From: Atlantibacter sp032062175
GTDB taxonomy: Bacteria > Pseudomonadota > Gammaproteobacteria > Enterobacterales > Enterobacteriaceae
Length of the DNA stretch: 64,000 nt
Direction: 5' to 3'
Assembly: GCF_032062175.1 (NCBI RefSeq)
Contig: NZ_DAMBQK010000006.1
Span: 1 to 64,000, forward strand
Positions 8,265 through 17,808 of this stretch are shown here, piece after piece. Below the pieces are notes generated by a model that saw only the letters and a list, made by a program, of their open reading frames with translations, searched no databases and was not told the origin of the DNA. The stretch's first letter is position 1, and each line of letters starts with the position of its first letter. A program made the translations under genes and the position numbers.

Positions 8265-9629
8265 ATGGAAGGTCAACACGACACGCTGAAGCGCGGCCTA
8301 AAAAACCGCCATATTCAGCTTATCGCGCTGGGAGGAGCAATTGGCACGGGCCTGTTTCTGGGCAGCGCTTCTGTTATCCAGTCCGCAGGGCCAGGTATTA
8401 TTCTCGGCTACGCTATCGCGGGTTTTATTGCCTTTTTGATTATGCGTCAGTTAGGCGAAATGGTAGTAGAAGAACCTGTTGCAGGGTCATTCAGCCACTT
8501 CGCTTATAAATACTGGGGCGGATTTGCTGGCTTCGCTTCCGGGTGGAACTATTGGGTACTGTATGTGCTGGTCGCGATGGCGGAACTGACCGCCGTTGGT
8601 AAATACATTCAATTCTGGTGGCCGGAAATCCCGACCTGGGTCTCAGCCGCCGTATTCTTCGTGCTGATCAACGCCATCAACCTGACCAACGTGAAAGTGT
8701 TTGGTGAAATGGAATTCTGGTTCGCGATTATCAAAGTTATCGCGGTTATCGGGATGATCCTGTTCGGCGGCTGGCTGCTGTTTAGCGGTACGGCGGGCCC
8801 GCAGGCCACCGTTCGCAACCTGTGGGAACAGGGCGGTTTTCTGCCGCACGGTATGTCGGGGCTGGTAATGATGATGGCGATCATTATGTTTTCTTTCGGC
8901 GGGCTGGAGCTGGTGGGTATTACCGCCGCTGAAGCCGATAACCCGCAAGAAAGCATCCCGAAAGCCACTAACCAGGTTATCTACCGCATCCTGATTTTCT
9001 ATGTGGGCTCCCTGGCGGTGCTGCTTTCGCTGATGCCGTGGTCGCGCGTGACCGCAGATACCAGCCCGTTCGTGTTTATCTTCCATGAGCTGGGCGATGC
9101 GCTGGTCGCGAATGCGCTTAACATCGTGGTACTGACGGCGGCGCTGTCGGTTTATAACAGCTGCGTCTACTGCAACAGCCGTATGCTGTTTGGCCTGGCG
9201 CAACAGGGTAATGCGCCGAAAATGCTGCAAAAAGTGGATAAGCGCGGCGTACCGGTTAACACCATCCTGATCTCCTCGCTGTTCACCGCGCTGTGCGTGC
9301 TAATTAACTATTTCGCACCGGAAGAAGCTTTCGGCCTGCTGATGGCGTTAGTGGTTTCCGCACTGGTGATCAACTGGGCGATGATTAGCCTCGCGCACAT
9401 GAAATTCCGCCGTGCCAAACAGTTGCAGGGCGTGAAAACTCGCTTCCCGGCAATTTTCTACCCGATGGGCAACTGGCTGTGCCTGGCCTTTATGGCGGCA
9501 GTGCTGATCATCATGCTGATGACCCCGGGTATGGCGATCTCTGTATACCTTATCCCGGTATGGTTGGTGATTCTGGGCGTAGGTTATATGTTCAAACAGA
9601 AAAGCGCTAAGGTCGCGAAAGCGCACTAA
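8265..9629 (+). CDS. aroP: Aromatic amino acid:proton symporter
   Basis: Inner-membrane permease of the amino acid-polyamine-organocation superfamily that imports Phe, Tyr and Trp. The protein has about 12 hydrophobic segments, the family N-terminal signature GGAIGTGLFLGS, and near-complete agreement with E. coli AroP over 454 residues. Two ATG codons occur in tandem; the second (8265) is preferred because GAGG then lies seven bases upstream and the product begins MEGQ as in E. coli. It is divergent from pdhR, the usual enteric arrangement. On the far side, ampE is displaced by the symporter/GH43 insertion. Confidence 0.97.
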   Translation: MEGQHDTLKRGLKNRHIQLIALGGAIGTGLFLGSASVIQSAGPGIILGYAIAGFIAFLIMRQLGEMVVEEPVAGSFSHFAYKYWGGFAGFASGWNYWVLYVLVAMAELTAVGKYIQFWWPEIPTWVSAAVFFVLINAINLTNVKVFGEMEFWFAIIKVIAVIGMILFGGWLLFSGTAGPQATVRNLWEQGGFLPHGMSGLVMMMAIIMFSFGGLELVGITAAEADNPQESIPKATNQVIYRILIFYVGSLAVLLSLMPWSRVTADTSPFVFIFHELGDALVANALNIVVLTAALSVYNSCVYCNSRMLFGLAQQGNAPKMLQKVDKRGVPVNTILISSLFTALCVLINYFAPEEAFGLLMALVVSALVINWAMISLAHMKFRRAKQLQGVKTRFPAIFYPMGNWLCLAFMAAVLIIMLMTPGMAISVYLIPVWLVILGVGYMFKQKSAKVAKAH

Positions 9630-9640
9630 TCCTCTCTTTT

Positions 9641-9664
9641 CACCCTCTCCTTGCGGAGAGGGTG
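9641..9664 (+). terminator. Hairpin after aroP
   Basis: The 10-bp perfect stem CACCCTCTCC/GGAGAGGGTG with a TTGC loop lies 11 bases past the aroP stop. The following tract is only moderately T-rich, so termination is likely but not certain. Confidence 0.6.
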
Positions 9665-9770
9665 GTTCCTTAAATGCTACCTGGCTCACACTTTCCTTTT
9701 CACAGCATTTTTATCCATGTCTCTACCAACTTCCTGCAACGCAATAAATCTTTAGCAGGCGAATAATTAT

Positions 9771-9790
9771 TCCCACATCTCAGTGGGAGA
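9771..9790 (+). promoter_or_regulatory. Hairpin overlapping the ribosome site of the symporter gene
   Basis: Arms TCCCAC and GTGGGA with a six-base loop place the GGGAGA ribosome site of the downstream symporter partly inside a stem. This could dampen translation. The stem is short, so the effect is only inferred. Confidence 0.35.
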
Positions 9791-9797
9791 AACCAAC

Positions 9798-11204
9798 ATG
9801 GATAACAGCAAACTGTCTGTTAAAGAAAAAATCGGCTACGGCATGGGCGACGCGGGATGTAACATCATCTTCGGTGCCATCATGTTGTTTGTGAACTATT
9901 TTTATACGGATATTTTTGGCCTTGCCCCTGCGCTGGTTGGGGTGCTACTGCTCTCTATCCGGGTCATTGATGCCGTAACGGACCCCATTATGGGCGCCCT
10001 CGCCGACCGCACCCAAAGCAAATACGGGCGCTTCCGCCCCTGGCTTTTGTGGATTGCAGTACCTTACGCCCTGTTCAGCATCCTGATGTTTACCACGCCG
10101 GACTGGAGCTACAGTAGCAAAGTTGTCTATGCGTTTGTCACCTACTTCCTGCTGTCGTTAACCTATACGGCGATTAATATCCCCTACTGCTCGCTGGGCG
10201 GCGTGATCACCAGCGACCCGAAAGAGCGCGTGGCCTGCCAGTCGTATCGTTTTGTCATGGTGGGTATCGCCACGCTGTTGCTGTCGCTGACCCTGCTGCC
10301 GATGGCGGAATGGTTTGGCGGCGAGGACAAAGCCAAAGGCTATCAGATGGCGATGACCGTACTGGCATTTATCGGCATGTGCATGTTCCTGTTCTGCTTT
10401 GCCACGGTGCGCGAGCGTATCCGCCCGGCAGTACCCACTCACGACGACATGAAAAAAGACATGAAGGATGTCTGGAAAAACGACCAGTGGGTGCGAATAT
10501 TACTGCTCACCCTGTGCAACGTTTGTCCGGGCTTTATCCGCATGGCGGCCACCATGTATTACGTTACCTGGGTAATGGGGCAAAGCACCCACTTCGCCAC
10601 GATTTTCATCAGCCTCGGCGTGGTCGGTATGATGATCGGCAGTATGCTGGCGAAAGTGCTGACCGACCGCTGGTGCAAACTGAAAGTTTTCTTCTGGACT
10701 AACATCGTGCTGGCCATCTTCTCCTGCGCGTTCTATTTCTTTGACCCGCAGGCAACAGTCATGATTGTCGTTCTCTACTTCCTGCTGAATATCCTGCACC
10801 AGATCCCTTCCCCGCTGCACTGGTCATTAATGGCGGACGTCGACGATTACGGCGAATGGAAAACCGGCAAGCGCATCACCGGTATCAGCTTCTCCGGCAA
10901 CCTGTTCTTCCTGAAGGTGGGCCTGGCGGTGGCCGGGGCGATGGTGGGCTTCCTGCTCTCCTGGTATGGCTACGACGCGGGGGCCAAATCTCAAAGCGCC
11001 AGCGCCATCAACGGCATCGTGCTGTTATTCTCGGTGATCCCTGGGGTTGGCTACCTCATCACCGCAGGCGTGGTGCGTCTGCTGAAAGTGGATCGTGAAC
11101 TGATGAAAACCATTCAGGCGGATCTGGCGAAGCGCCGCGTCAATTATCATGAACTGGGCGAGAACGTGGGCGTTCCCGTCAGCGAACAGGTAAGGAAAGC
11201 ATAA
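9798..11204 (+). CDS. GPH-family glycoside/pentoside symporter
   Basis: A 468-residue, 12-segment inner-membrane transporter of the glycoside-pentoside-hexuronide:cation symporter family, in the YicJ/XynT group. The family features VTDPIMGALADRT and KYGRFRPWLL are visible near residues 55-85. The start is chosen at the ATG after GGGAGA. The stop codon shares one base with the start of the GH43 gene, so the two are translationally coupled. The pair probably imports and cleaves short xylosides or arabinosides; the exact sugar cannot be read from sequence. The pair interrupts the aroP-ampE neighbourhood known from E. coli, and no regulator accompanies it. Confidence 0.9.
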   Translation: MDNSKLSVKEKIGYGMGDAGCNIIFGAIMLFVNYFYTDIFGLAPALVGVLLLSIRVIDAVTDPIMGALADRTQSKYGRFRPWLLWIAVPYALFSILMFTTPDWSYSSKVVYAFVTYFLLSLTYTAINIPYCSLGGVITSDPKERVACQSYRFVMVGIATLLLSLTLLPMAEWFGGEDKAKGYQMAMTVLAFIGMCMFLFCFATVRERIRPAVPTHDDMKKDMKDVWKNDQWVRILLLTLCNVCPGFIRMAATMYYVTWVMGQSTHFATIFISLGVVGMMIGSMLAKVLTDRWCKLKVFFWTNIVLAIFSCAFYFFDPQATVMIVVLYFLLNILHQIPSPLHWSLMADVDDYGEWKTGKRITGISFSGNLFFLKVGLAVAGAMVGFLLSWYGYDAGAKSQSASAINGIVLLFSVIPGVGYLITAGVVRLLKVDRELMKTIQADLAKRRVNYHELGENVGVPVSEQVRKA

Positions 11205-12151
11205 TGAACTGGTCGAATCCTTTTATTGAGCAACGCGCCGACCCGTATATTTTGCGCCACCAGAGCGGCTACTATTTCGTTGCCTCCGTACCGGAATACG
11301 ACAGGCTGGAACTGCGCCGGGCCAGCACTCTGGATGGGTTGCGCAGTGCCGAACCGGTTGTGGTGTGGCGCAAACCTGCCTCCGGGCCGATGAGCGAACT
11401 GATCTGGGCGCCGGAACTGCACCCTATCGACGGGAAATGGTACCTCTACTTCGCGGCGACCTGGACCAAAGCGCTGGACGCGCTGAATATGTTCCAGCAC
11501 CGCATGTTTGTACTGGAATGCGAAGATGCCGATCCGCTGACCGGAAAGTGGCATGAGAAAGGCCAGGTTAAAACGCCGTTTGATACCTTCGCGCTGGATG
11601 CCACCACGTTTGTGCATCAGGGCAAACGCTGGTATCTATGGGCGCAGAAATCGCCGCATATTCCCGGCAACTCGAACCTGTATCTGGCAGAAATGGAAAC
11701 GCCGTGGATGCTGAAAGGCGAACCGGTGATGCTCAGCAAACCGGAATATGACTGGGAATGCCGGGGTTTTCTGGTGAACGAAGGCCCGGCGGTACTGTTT
11801 CATGGTGACCGGCTGTTTATCAGCTACTCCGCCAGCGCCACCGATGAAAACTACTGCATGGGCCTGCTGTGGATCGACATCCACGCCAATCCGCTGGATC
11901 CGGCGAACTGGCACAAATCCCCGCAGCCCGTGTTCCGCACCAGCTATGAAAACCGCCAGTACGGCCCCGGCCATAACAGCTTCACCCAAACCGAAGAAGG
12001 TGACGACGTGCTGGTTTACCACGCGCGCAACTATACGGAAATCGAAGGCGACCCGCTGTACGATCCCAACCGTCACACCCGTCTGAAAATTATCCGTTGG
12101 GACGAAAACGGGATGCCCGATTTCGGCATCCCGCCTGCGGAGACGTGCTAA
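11204..12151 (+). CDS. Glycoside hydrolase family 43 protein
   Basis: A cytoplasmic 315-residue enzyme (no signal peptide) of the five-bladed beta-propeller GH43 family, which contains beta-xylosidases and alpha-arabinofuranosidases. The three expected acidic residues are visible: Asp13 in RADPYI (general base), Asp132 in LDATTF (pKa modulator) and Glu193 in NEGP (general acid). The WAPELH motif occurs near residue 69. It is coupled to the upstream symporter by a one-base overlap, so it most likely hydrolyses the imported glycoside inside the cell. It converges on ampE with only 18 bases between and no visible terminator. Confidence 0.9.
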   Translation: MNWSNPFIEQRADPYILRHQSGYYFVASVPEYDRLELRRASTLDGLRSAEPVVVWRKPASGPMSELIWAPELHPIDGKWYLYFAATWTKALDALNMFQHRMFVLECEDADPLTGKWHEKGQVKTPFDTFALDATTFVHQGKRWYLWAQKSPHIPGNSNLYLAEMETPWMLKGEPVMLSKPEYDWECRGFLVNEGPAVLFHGDRLFISYSASATDENYCMGLLWIDIHANPLDPANWHKSPQPVFRTSYENRQYGPGHNSFTQTEEGDDVLVYHARNYTEIEGDPLYDPNRHTRLKIIRWDENGMPDFGIPPAETC

Positions 12152-12169
12152 GCGCTACGGCGCGCTGGG

Positions 12170-13024
12170 TTATACCAGCGTGCCGTAAATCGTCAGCAGC
12201 GCAACGACCACCACAATCACGAATGTTGTTTTCTTCGCCATGGATACCGCCGCTTTCGGCGTTTCGATTTTATCCAGGTGCGGCTCGCGCGCTAACGAGA
12301 ACTGCGCCAGACGCGTCAGCACCTGATATTGCGACGTATGGCGATCGGCCAGCGACGCGAACCACGCCGGCAGCGCCCGTTCGCCGTGGCCCAACAGGGC
12401 ATACACCACGCCCGCCAGACGTACCGGCACCCAGTCCAGCACGTGCAAAATGCTGTCCACGCCGGAATAGAGACGTTGCTGCGGCGAGTGATGGCGCGCC
12501 AGCCAGGCCTGCCAGGCGCGCAGGAACGCGTAGCCGGTCAACAATACTGGTCCCCAGATCCCACCGACAATAAACCAAAACAGCGGTGCCAGATAAAAAC
12601 GGAAGTTAATCCACAGTAGCGCGTTTTGCAGCTCGCGCAGATACTCGCGCTCGTCACACTCGTGCGGAACGCCATGGATCAGCGTCAGCTCCGCCGACAT
12701 CGCCTCTCTGGCATGGCTGTCGCCCTGGCTCGCCGCTTTTAAATAGGCGTGGTAGTGCAGACGAACCTGCCCTGCCCCGATACACAACAGCCCCAGCAAT
12801 ATCCAGAACACCAGCAGCGGCACATTGAAAAACAGCCCGTACAGTGCGCGCAGGCAGAGCCAGACAATTAGCATCGCGAGCAGCGCCATGCCGAGAGTGC
12901 GCCACCAGGAAAAATGGTGGATCCGGCGGAATACGCCTTCCAGACGGCTGTCCAGCTGCCAGTGCTCGCCAAGCTTAAATAAGCGCTCGGCGATAAGCAC
13001 CAGCAGCAGGGTGAATAACGTCAT
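12170..13024 (-). CDS. ampE: AmpE, inner-membrane regulatory protein
   Basis: A 284-residue integral membrane protein with about four hydrophobic segments, the same length as E. coli AmpE. It lies downstream of ampD with a four-base overlap, the conserved ampDE operon. AmpE is distantly related to CobD/CbiB-type membrane proteins and was genetically linked to beta-lactamase induction; its biochemical activity is unsettled. The neighbouring gene identity makes the call firm. Confidence 0.95.
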   Translation of the reverse strand: MTLFTLLLVLIAERLFKLGEHWQLDSRLEGVFRRIHHFSWWRTLGMALLAMLIVWLCLRALYGLFFNVPLLVFWILLGLLCIGAGQVRLHYHAYLKAASQGDSHAREAMSAELTLIHGVPHECDEREYLRELQNALLWINFRFYLAPLFWFIVGGIWGPVLLTGYAFLRAWQAWLARHHSPQQRLYSGVDSILHVLDWVPVRLAGVVYALLGHGERALPAWFASLADRHTSQYQVLTRLAQFSLAREPHLDKIETPKAAVSMAKKTTFVIVVVVALLTIYGTLV

Positions 13025-13584
13025 GACACCTCCTTATTTGTCGGGCTGGCGACCAGCGCGCGAAAACGCTGCCAGTCAAACGCCGGGCCGGGATCGGTTT
13101 TGCGCGTCGGCGCGATATCGCTATGCCCGGTCATATGCCGGGCAATTTTCGGATACTGTGCGATAAGCGTGCGCGTCAGCGCGGCAAGCTGCTGATATTG
13201 CACATCGGTATAGGGCAAAATATCGGTGCCTTCCAGCTCGATACCGATAGAAAAATCGTTGCAGCGCTCACGGCCCTGATACAACGAGACTCCCGCATGC
13301 CAGGCGCGTTTATCGAAGGGGACATACTGAACGATTTCGCCATCGCGGCGAATCAGACAATGTGCGGACACGCGCAAATGGGCGATATCAGCAAAGTAAG
13401 GATGGGCGTCGGGATCTAACGTTCCGGCGAACAGCGCGTCAATCCACGGCCCGCCGAATTCACCCGGCGGCAAACTGATATTGTGTACCACCAGTAACCC
13501 AGGCTGTTCATCATCTGGCCGACTATCCTGATGAGGCGAGCACAGATGCCTCACTCCCTGTAGCCAGCCCCCGTTAACCTGCAT
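13021..13584 (-). CDS. ampD: 1,6-anhydro-N-acetylmuramyl-L-alanine amidase
   Basis: Cytosolic zinc amidase that removes the peptide from anhydromuropeptides during cell-wall recycling; its loss derepresses ampC beta-lactamase in species with ampR-ampC. The 187 residues contain all the expected active-site residues at the usual positions: zinc ligands His34, His154 and Asp164, with Glu116 and Lys162. The protein appears intact. It is divergent from nadC and overlaps ampE by four bases. Confidence 0.97.
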   Translation of the reverse strand: MQVNGGWLQGVRHLCSPHQDSRPDDEQPGLLVVHNISLPPGEFGGPWIDALFAGTLDPDAHPYFADIAHLRVSAHCLIRRDGEIVQYVPFDKRAWHAGVSLYQGRERCNDFSIGIELEGTDILPYTDVQYQQLAALTRTLIAQYPKIARHMTGHSDIAPTRKTDPGPAFDWQRFRALVASPTNKEVS

Positions 13585-13671
13585 GCGGCGACCTCCTTTC
13601 TATGGTGCAGAAACACGCTTCAGAGTAGCATGTTTACCTCTCAGGATTAGCCACCAATTTGGAGTTTTATG

Positions 13672-14562
13672 ATGTCGCCTCGCCGTTATAATCCCGACCA
13701 TCGACGTGACGCGCTGCTCGATCGCATCAATCACGATATCCCACAAATTATCGCCGCCGCGCTGCGTGAAGACCTGGGCGGTGAAGTTGACGCCAACAAC
13801 GATATTACGGCGCAACTGTTGCCGGAAGACCAGCAATCCCACGCGGTAGTGATTACCCGTGAAGCCGGGGTGTTTTGCGGCAAGCGTTGGGTTGAAGAGG
13901 TATTTATCCAGTTGGGCGGCGACGTGGAGGTCCTCTGGCACGTCAATGACGGCGACCGCCTGGTGCCCAACCAGCCATTGTTTGAACTGAAAGGCCCGTC
14001 GCGCATCCTGCTGACCGGCGAGCGTACCGCGCTTAATTTCGTGCAAACCCTTTCCGGCGTCGCCAGCCTGGTGCGCAGCTATGTCGATCTGCTCGACGGC
14101 ACCAAAACCCAACTGCTGGACACCCGTAAAACCCTTCCTGGCCTGCGCACCGCGCTGAAATACGCGGTGCTGTGCGGCGGCGGTAATAATCATCGCCTCG
14201 GCCTGAGCGACGCGTTTCTGATTAAAGAAAACCACATTATCGCATCAGGATCGGTGCGCAACGCCGTGGAAAAAGCTTTCTGGCTGCACCCGGATGTCCC
14301 GGTGGAAGTGGAAGTGGAATCGCTGGATGAACTGGACGATGCCCTGAAAGCGGGCGCGGACATCGTGATGCTGGATAACTTCACCGTTGACGATATGCGC
14401 GAAGCGGTTAAACGCACCAACGGCCAGGCGCGCCTGGAGGTTTCCGGCAACGTCACTACAGAGACGCTGCGCAGCTTCGCGGAAACCGGCGTGGACTTTA
14501 TTTCCGTCGGCGCGTTGACCAAACACGTTCAGGCGCTCGACCTGTCTATGCGTTTTCGCTGA
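13672..14562 (+). CDS. nadC: Quinolinate phosphoribosyltransferase (carboxylating)
   Basis: This enzyme converts quinolinate and PRPP to nicotinate mononucleotide in de novo NAD synthesis. The 296-residue product has the family segments LDTRKTLPGLR, KENHI and the C-terminal VSGN/ISVGALT phosphate-binding loops. Of two tandem ATG codons the second is chosen, because GGAG then lies seven bases upstream and the product starts MSPRRYNPD, parallel to E. coli. It is followed by ppdD on the same strand after 178 bases. Confidence 0.97.
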   Translation: MSPRRYNPDHRRDALLDRINHDIPQIIAAALREDLGGEVDANNDITAQLLPEDQQSHAVVITREAGVFCGKRWVEEVFIQLGGDVEVLWHVNDGDRLVPNQPLFELKGPSRILLTGERTALNFVQTLSGVASLVRSYVDLLDGTKTQLLDTRKTLPGLRTALKYAVLCGGGNNHRLGLSDAFLIKENHIIASGSVRNAVEKAFWLHPDVPVEVEVESLDELDDALKAGADIVMLDNFTVDDMREAVKRTNGQARLEVSGNVTTETLRSFAETGVDFISVGALTKHVQALDLSMRFR

Positions 14563-14740
14563 TAAAGAGCCGGAGGTTCGCTTCCGGCGCTATCCACATA
14601 TGCGATCTGTATTCCTGCAAAATGTCTCCCCCCTGCAACGGCTGAAATAGCCTGGAAAGCAGCGTCAAAAGTGGTCATTTCCCACTCGTTTGCGCTCTCG
14701 TGCTCTGAGAAAGTGGCATCCCCACATCAAGGAGCGAATG

Positions 14741-15178
14741 ATGAACAGACAACACGGTTTCACCCTGATCGAACTTATGGTGGTCATTGGCATAATCGCC
14801 ATTCTGAGCGCCATCGGTATTCCCGCCTACCAGAACTACCTGCGCAAAGCCGCGCTGACGGATATGCTGCAAACCTTTGTGCCGTACCGCACCGCCGTAG
14901 AGCTGTGCGCCATTGAAAGCGGCGGCATCGGCAGTTGCGATGCCGGTAGCAAAGGCATCCCCTCGCCAAAAACCACACGCTACGTTTCGGCTATGAGCAT
15001 CGCGGCAGGCAAAGTCACGCTCACTGGCCAGGAAAGCCTCAACGGGTTAACCGTCACGCTCACGCCCGCCTGGAGCAACAGCGAAGGCGTTACTGGCTGG
15101 CAGCGCATCTGCGACAGCGGCAGCGATGGCGCGCTGAAACAAGCCTGCGAAGACACCTTCCGGTTTAATGCTGAGTAA
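14741..15178 (+). CDS. ppdD: Type IV major pilin
   Basis: This is a prepilin with a six-residue leader ending in Gly, followed by the class III signal FTLIELMVVIGIIAIL, with Phe+1 and Glu+5 intact for prepilin peptidase cleavage and methylation. Four Cys in the mature part fit the two disulfides known for enterobacterial PpdD. The 145 residues match E. coli (146). The second of two ATG codons is chosen because GGAG is then six bases upstream. It heads the ppdD-hofB-hofC cluster, which supplies pilin, assembly ATPase and platform protein. The prepilin peptidase is not in the window. Confidence 0.96.
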   Translation: MNRQHGFTLIELMVVIGIIAILSAIGIPAYQNYLRKAALTDMLQTFVPYRTAVELCAIESGGIGSCDAGSKGIPSPKTTRYVSAMSIAAGKVTLTGQESLNGLTVTLTPAWSNSEGVTGWQRICDSGSDGALKQACEDTFRFNAE

Positions 15179-15187
15179 GGGCTCGTC

Positions 15188-16558
15188 ATGGATCAGGAAT
15201 TTCTGGTGGCGCTGTGCAAGCGCCATCATGCGCAGCTACTGGATATCACTGACGCAGAGGTGCGCATCGCCCTCAGCGAAGGGCCGAGCATAGAGCTGCT
15301 GGATGCGCTGCGCTTTGCCACGCAGCGGCAAATCAAAATTGAGTGCTGGAGCGCCGAACAACTGGAAAAACACCAGCACCAGACGCAGCCCGCGCTGCCT
15401 GATGACAACACCTCCGCCGTCGCCTGGCTTGATGAAGCCCTGCTGCATGCGTTAAAACGGCGTGCCTCAGATATTCATATTGAGCCCGGCGACGCCCACT
15501 GGCGGGTGCGGCTACGCGTTGATGGCGTACTGCATGTTTTTGCCACGTTGACGGCGGAGCTGGCGCTGGCGGTGATGGCGCGCCTGAAAGTGCTGGGCGA
15601 ACTGGATATTGCCGAACGCAGGCTACCGCAGGACGGGCAATTTTCGCTGCCGCTTCAGGGAAAATCGGTTTCATTTCGCCTTTCGACCCTGCCCTGCCGG
15701 AGCGGTGAAAAAGCGGTACTGCGGCTGCTGGAGCAAAACGATCGCCCGCTCGCGGTAGAGACGCTGGGCATGTTGCCGGTTCAGCAGGCTGATTTTTACC
15801 GGGCCATCCGCGCGCCACAGGGGCTGATTCTGGTAACGGGCCCGACGGGGAGCGGCAAGACCATTACCCTGTACAGCGCGCTGGGGGCGTTAAATAGCCC
15901 GGAGAGTAATCTGTGCAGCGTTGAAGACCCCATCGAAATCCCGCTGTCCGGCCTGAACCAAACCCAGGTAAACATTAAAGCGGGGCTTAATTTCCAGAAC
16001 GTCCTGCGCGCCCTGCTGCGCCAGGACCCGGATGTAGTGATGGTCGGAGAAATCCGCGATGGCGAAACCGCAGAAATCGCCATCAAAGCCGCACAGACTG
16101 GTCATCTGGTGTTATCGACCCTGCATACCAACTCCACCGTGGAGACGATTACGCGGCTGGAGCAAATGGGTATCGCCCGCTGGATGCTGGCATCGGCGTT
16201 AGAAATCATTATTGCCCAGCGGCTGGTGCGCCGTTTGTGCCCGCATTGCCGGGTACGTTTAGCACAACCTGCCGCGCTGCCCGCCGCATTCTGGTCAAGC
16301 CCACTTTACGCATGGGAAGCGAAAGGCTGCGCGCAGTGCTATTCCGGCTTTTACGGGCGCGTGGCGCTGTTCGAAGTGCTGACGCTGGAGCCTGGGTTGC
16401 GCCAGGCAATCGTCGATGGCGCATCGGCGCAGCAGATTGAACAGCAGGCACGCGAGCTGGGCATGGTGACGCTGTTCGAGCACGGCTTACAGGCGGTGGA
16501 CCAGGGCTTGACCACATTACAGGAGGTATATCGGGTTCTGGGGATACCTTATGAGTGA
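15188..16558 (+). CDS. hofB: Type IV pilus assembly ATPase (GspE/PilB family)
   Basis: This hexameric cytoplasmic motor powers pilin polymerisation. Visible elements are the Walker A motif GPTGSGKT, an Asp box (GLNQTQVNIKAG region), Walker B around DPDVVMVGEIRD, a His box ending LSTLHTN, and the C-terminal tetracysteine zinc motif (CPHC followed by CAQC). Its 456 residues compare with 461 in E. coli HofB. It starts nine bases after ppdD and overlaps hofC by eight bases, so pilin, ATPase and platform protein appear to be one operon. Confidence 0.95.
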   Translation: MDQEFLVALCKRHHAQLLDITDAEVRIALSEGPSIELLDALRFATQRQIKIECWSAEQLEKHQHQTQPALPDDNTSAVAWLDEALLHALKRRASDIHIEPGDAHWRVRLRVDGVLHVFATLTAELALAVMARLKVLGELDIAERRLPQDGQFSLPLQGKSVSFRLSTLPCRSGEKAVLRLLEQNDRPLAVETLGMLPVQQADFYRAIRAPQGLILVTGPTGSGKTITLYSALGALNSPESNLCSVEDPIEIPLSGLNQTQVNIKAGLNFQNVLRALLRQDPDVVMVGEIRDGETAEIAIKAAQTGHLVLSTLHTNSTVETITRLEQMGIARWMLASALEIIIAQRLVRRLCPHCRVRLAQPAALPAAFWSSPLYAWEAKGCAQCYSGFYGRVALFEVLTLEPGLRQAIVDGASAQQIEQQARELGMVTLFEHGLQAVDQGLTTLQEVYRVLGIPYE

Positions 16559-17753
16559 ACGCCGGTTATGGCAGTGGAGCGGCCTGGACGATCAAGGCAC
16601 GCCATGCAGCGGTTTAGTTTGGGGGGCGGAGCGCACCACGGCGCTGCAACATTTATACGATCGCAATATCTGGCCTCTGAAGGTGAAGCGCCAGGCTGTC
16701 TCACGCCAGTACTGGAACCTGACCTATAAAATTCACTTTATTCGCCAGTTAGCTACGCTGTTGCAGGCCGGGATTGCCCTACCCCAGGGGTTATCGATGC
16801 TGGCGGAGCAGCATTCCCGACCACAGTGGCGGGCGCTGTTACAGGCACTGACCCAACAGGTGACCGAGGGTGTGCCGTTTTCCGATGCCCTTAAGGCATG
16901 GCCCTGGGTGTTTCCACCGCTGTTTATCGCGCTGATCCGCACCGGGGAGATCACCGGCAAGCTCGATGAATGCTGCCTACGTCTGGCGGTTCAGCAGGAG
17001 GAACAGCAGGCGCTACGGAAAAAAGTTGTCAAAGCGCTGCGCTACCCAGTGATTATCTTTGTGATGGCGCTCGCCGTTACCCTCGGCATGGCAGGATTTG
17101 TACTGCCGGAATTCGCGGCAATCTATCGCGCGTTTAACGCCCCACTACCGGCGTTAACCCAGGGCGTGATGGCGTTTTCGGCCTTTATTACCGGCAGTGG
17201 ACACTGGCTGGCGCTGGCCGCTGGCGCGCTTATCGCGGGTGTTCTCAGGTGCCGCCGCAACCCGAACTGGCAGTGGCAGGAACAAAACCTCTTACTGCGG
17301 CTTCCGCTGGTGGGCGAGCTGGTTCGCGGCCAGCGATTGAGCCAGATCTATACCATTCTCGCCATGACCCAGCAGGCGGGTTTACCGTTATTACAGGGGC
17401 TTGAGGCGGTGATGCAAACGCTTACCTCCCCGTTCTGGCGGCAAATGCTGGCGCGCATTATGCAGAAAATAGGCGACGGCGTGCCGTTCTGGAAAACGCT
17501 GGAAGAGGAAAAAGGCTTTACGCCGCTGTGTCGGCAACTGATTTACACCGCCGAGGAAACCGGATCGATGGATTTAATCCTGGCGCGGCTGGCACACTGG
17601 CATACCGGGCAAACCCACGAGCGCGCCGATTCGCTGTCGTCCACGCTAGAACCGCTGATGATGGTGGTAATTGGGCTGATTGTCGGGACGCTGGTGATCG
17701 CCATGTATCTGCCGGTCTTTCAGATGGGAGACGCCATGAGCGGGGCGAATTAA
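16551..17753 (+). CDS. hofC: Type IV pilus assembly platform protein (GspF/PilC family)
   Basis: An inner-membrane protein of 400 residues with the duplicated GspF domain: two helical cytoplasmic halves (about residues 55-180 and 255-375) and membrane segments near 155-175, 210-225 and 365-390. The typical TGEITGKLDECC and AEETGSMDLI segments of the two repeats are present. It is the last gene of the pilus operon, overlapping hofB by eight bases and converging on guaC. Confidence 0.94.
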   Translation: MSERRLWQWSGLDDQGTPCSGLVWGAERTTALQHLYDRNIWPLKVKRQAVSRQYWNLTYKIHFIRQLATLLQAGIALPQGLSMLAEQHSRPQWRALLQALTQQVTEGVPFSDALKAWPWVFPPLFIALIRTGEITGKLDECCLRLAVQQEEQQALRKKVVKALRYPVIIFVMALAVTLGMAGFVLPEFAAIYRAFNAPLPALTQGVMAFSAFITGSGHWLALAAGALIAGVLRCRRNPNWQWQEQNLLLRLPLVGELVRGQRLSQIYTILAMTQQAGLPLLQGLEAVMQTLTSPFWRQMLARIMQKIGDGVPFWKTLEEEKGFTPLCRQLIYTAEETGSMDLILARLAHWHTGQTHERADSLSSTLEPLMMVVIGLIVGTLVIAMYLPVFQMGDAMSGAN

Positions 17754-17759
17754 CCGTAT

Positions 17760-17786
17760 AAAAAAGCAGAAGGTCACCCTCCTGCT
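17760..17786 (-). terminator. Terminator of guaC
   Basis: On the minus strand after guaC, nine-base arms AGCAGGAGG and CCTTCTGCT (one G-T pair) close a four-base loop and are followed by six T residues. Confidence 0.8.
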
Positions 17787-17808
17787 CTTCGCTACAGCAA
17801 GCCCAAAA

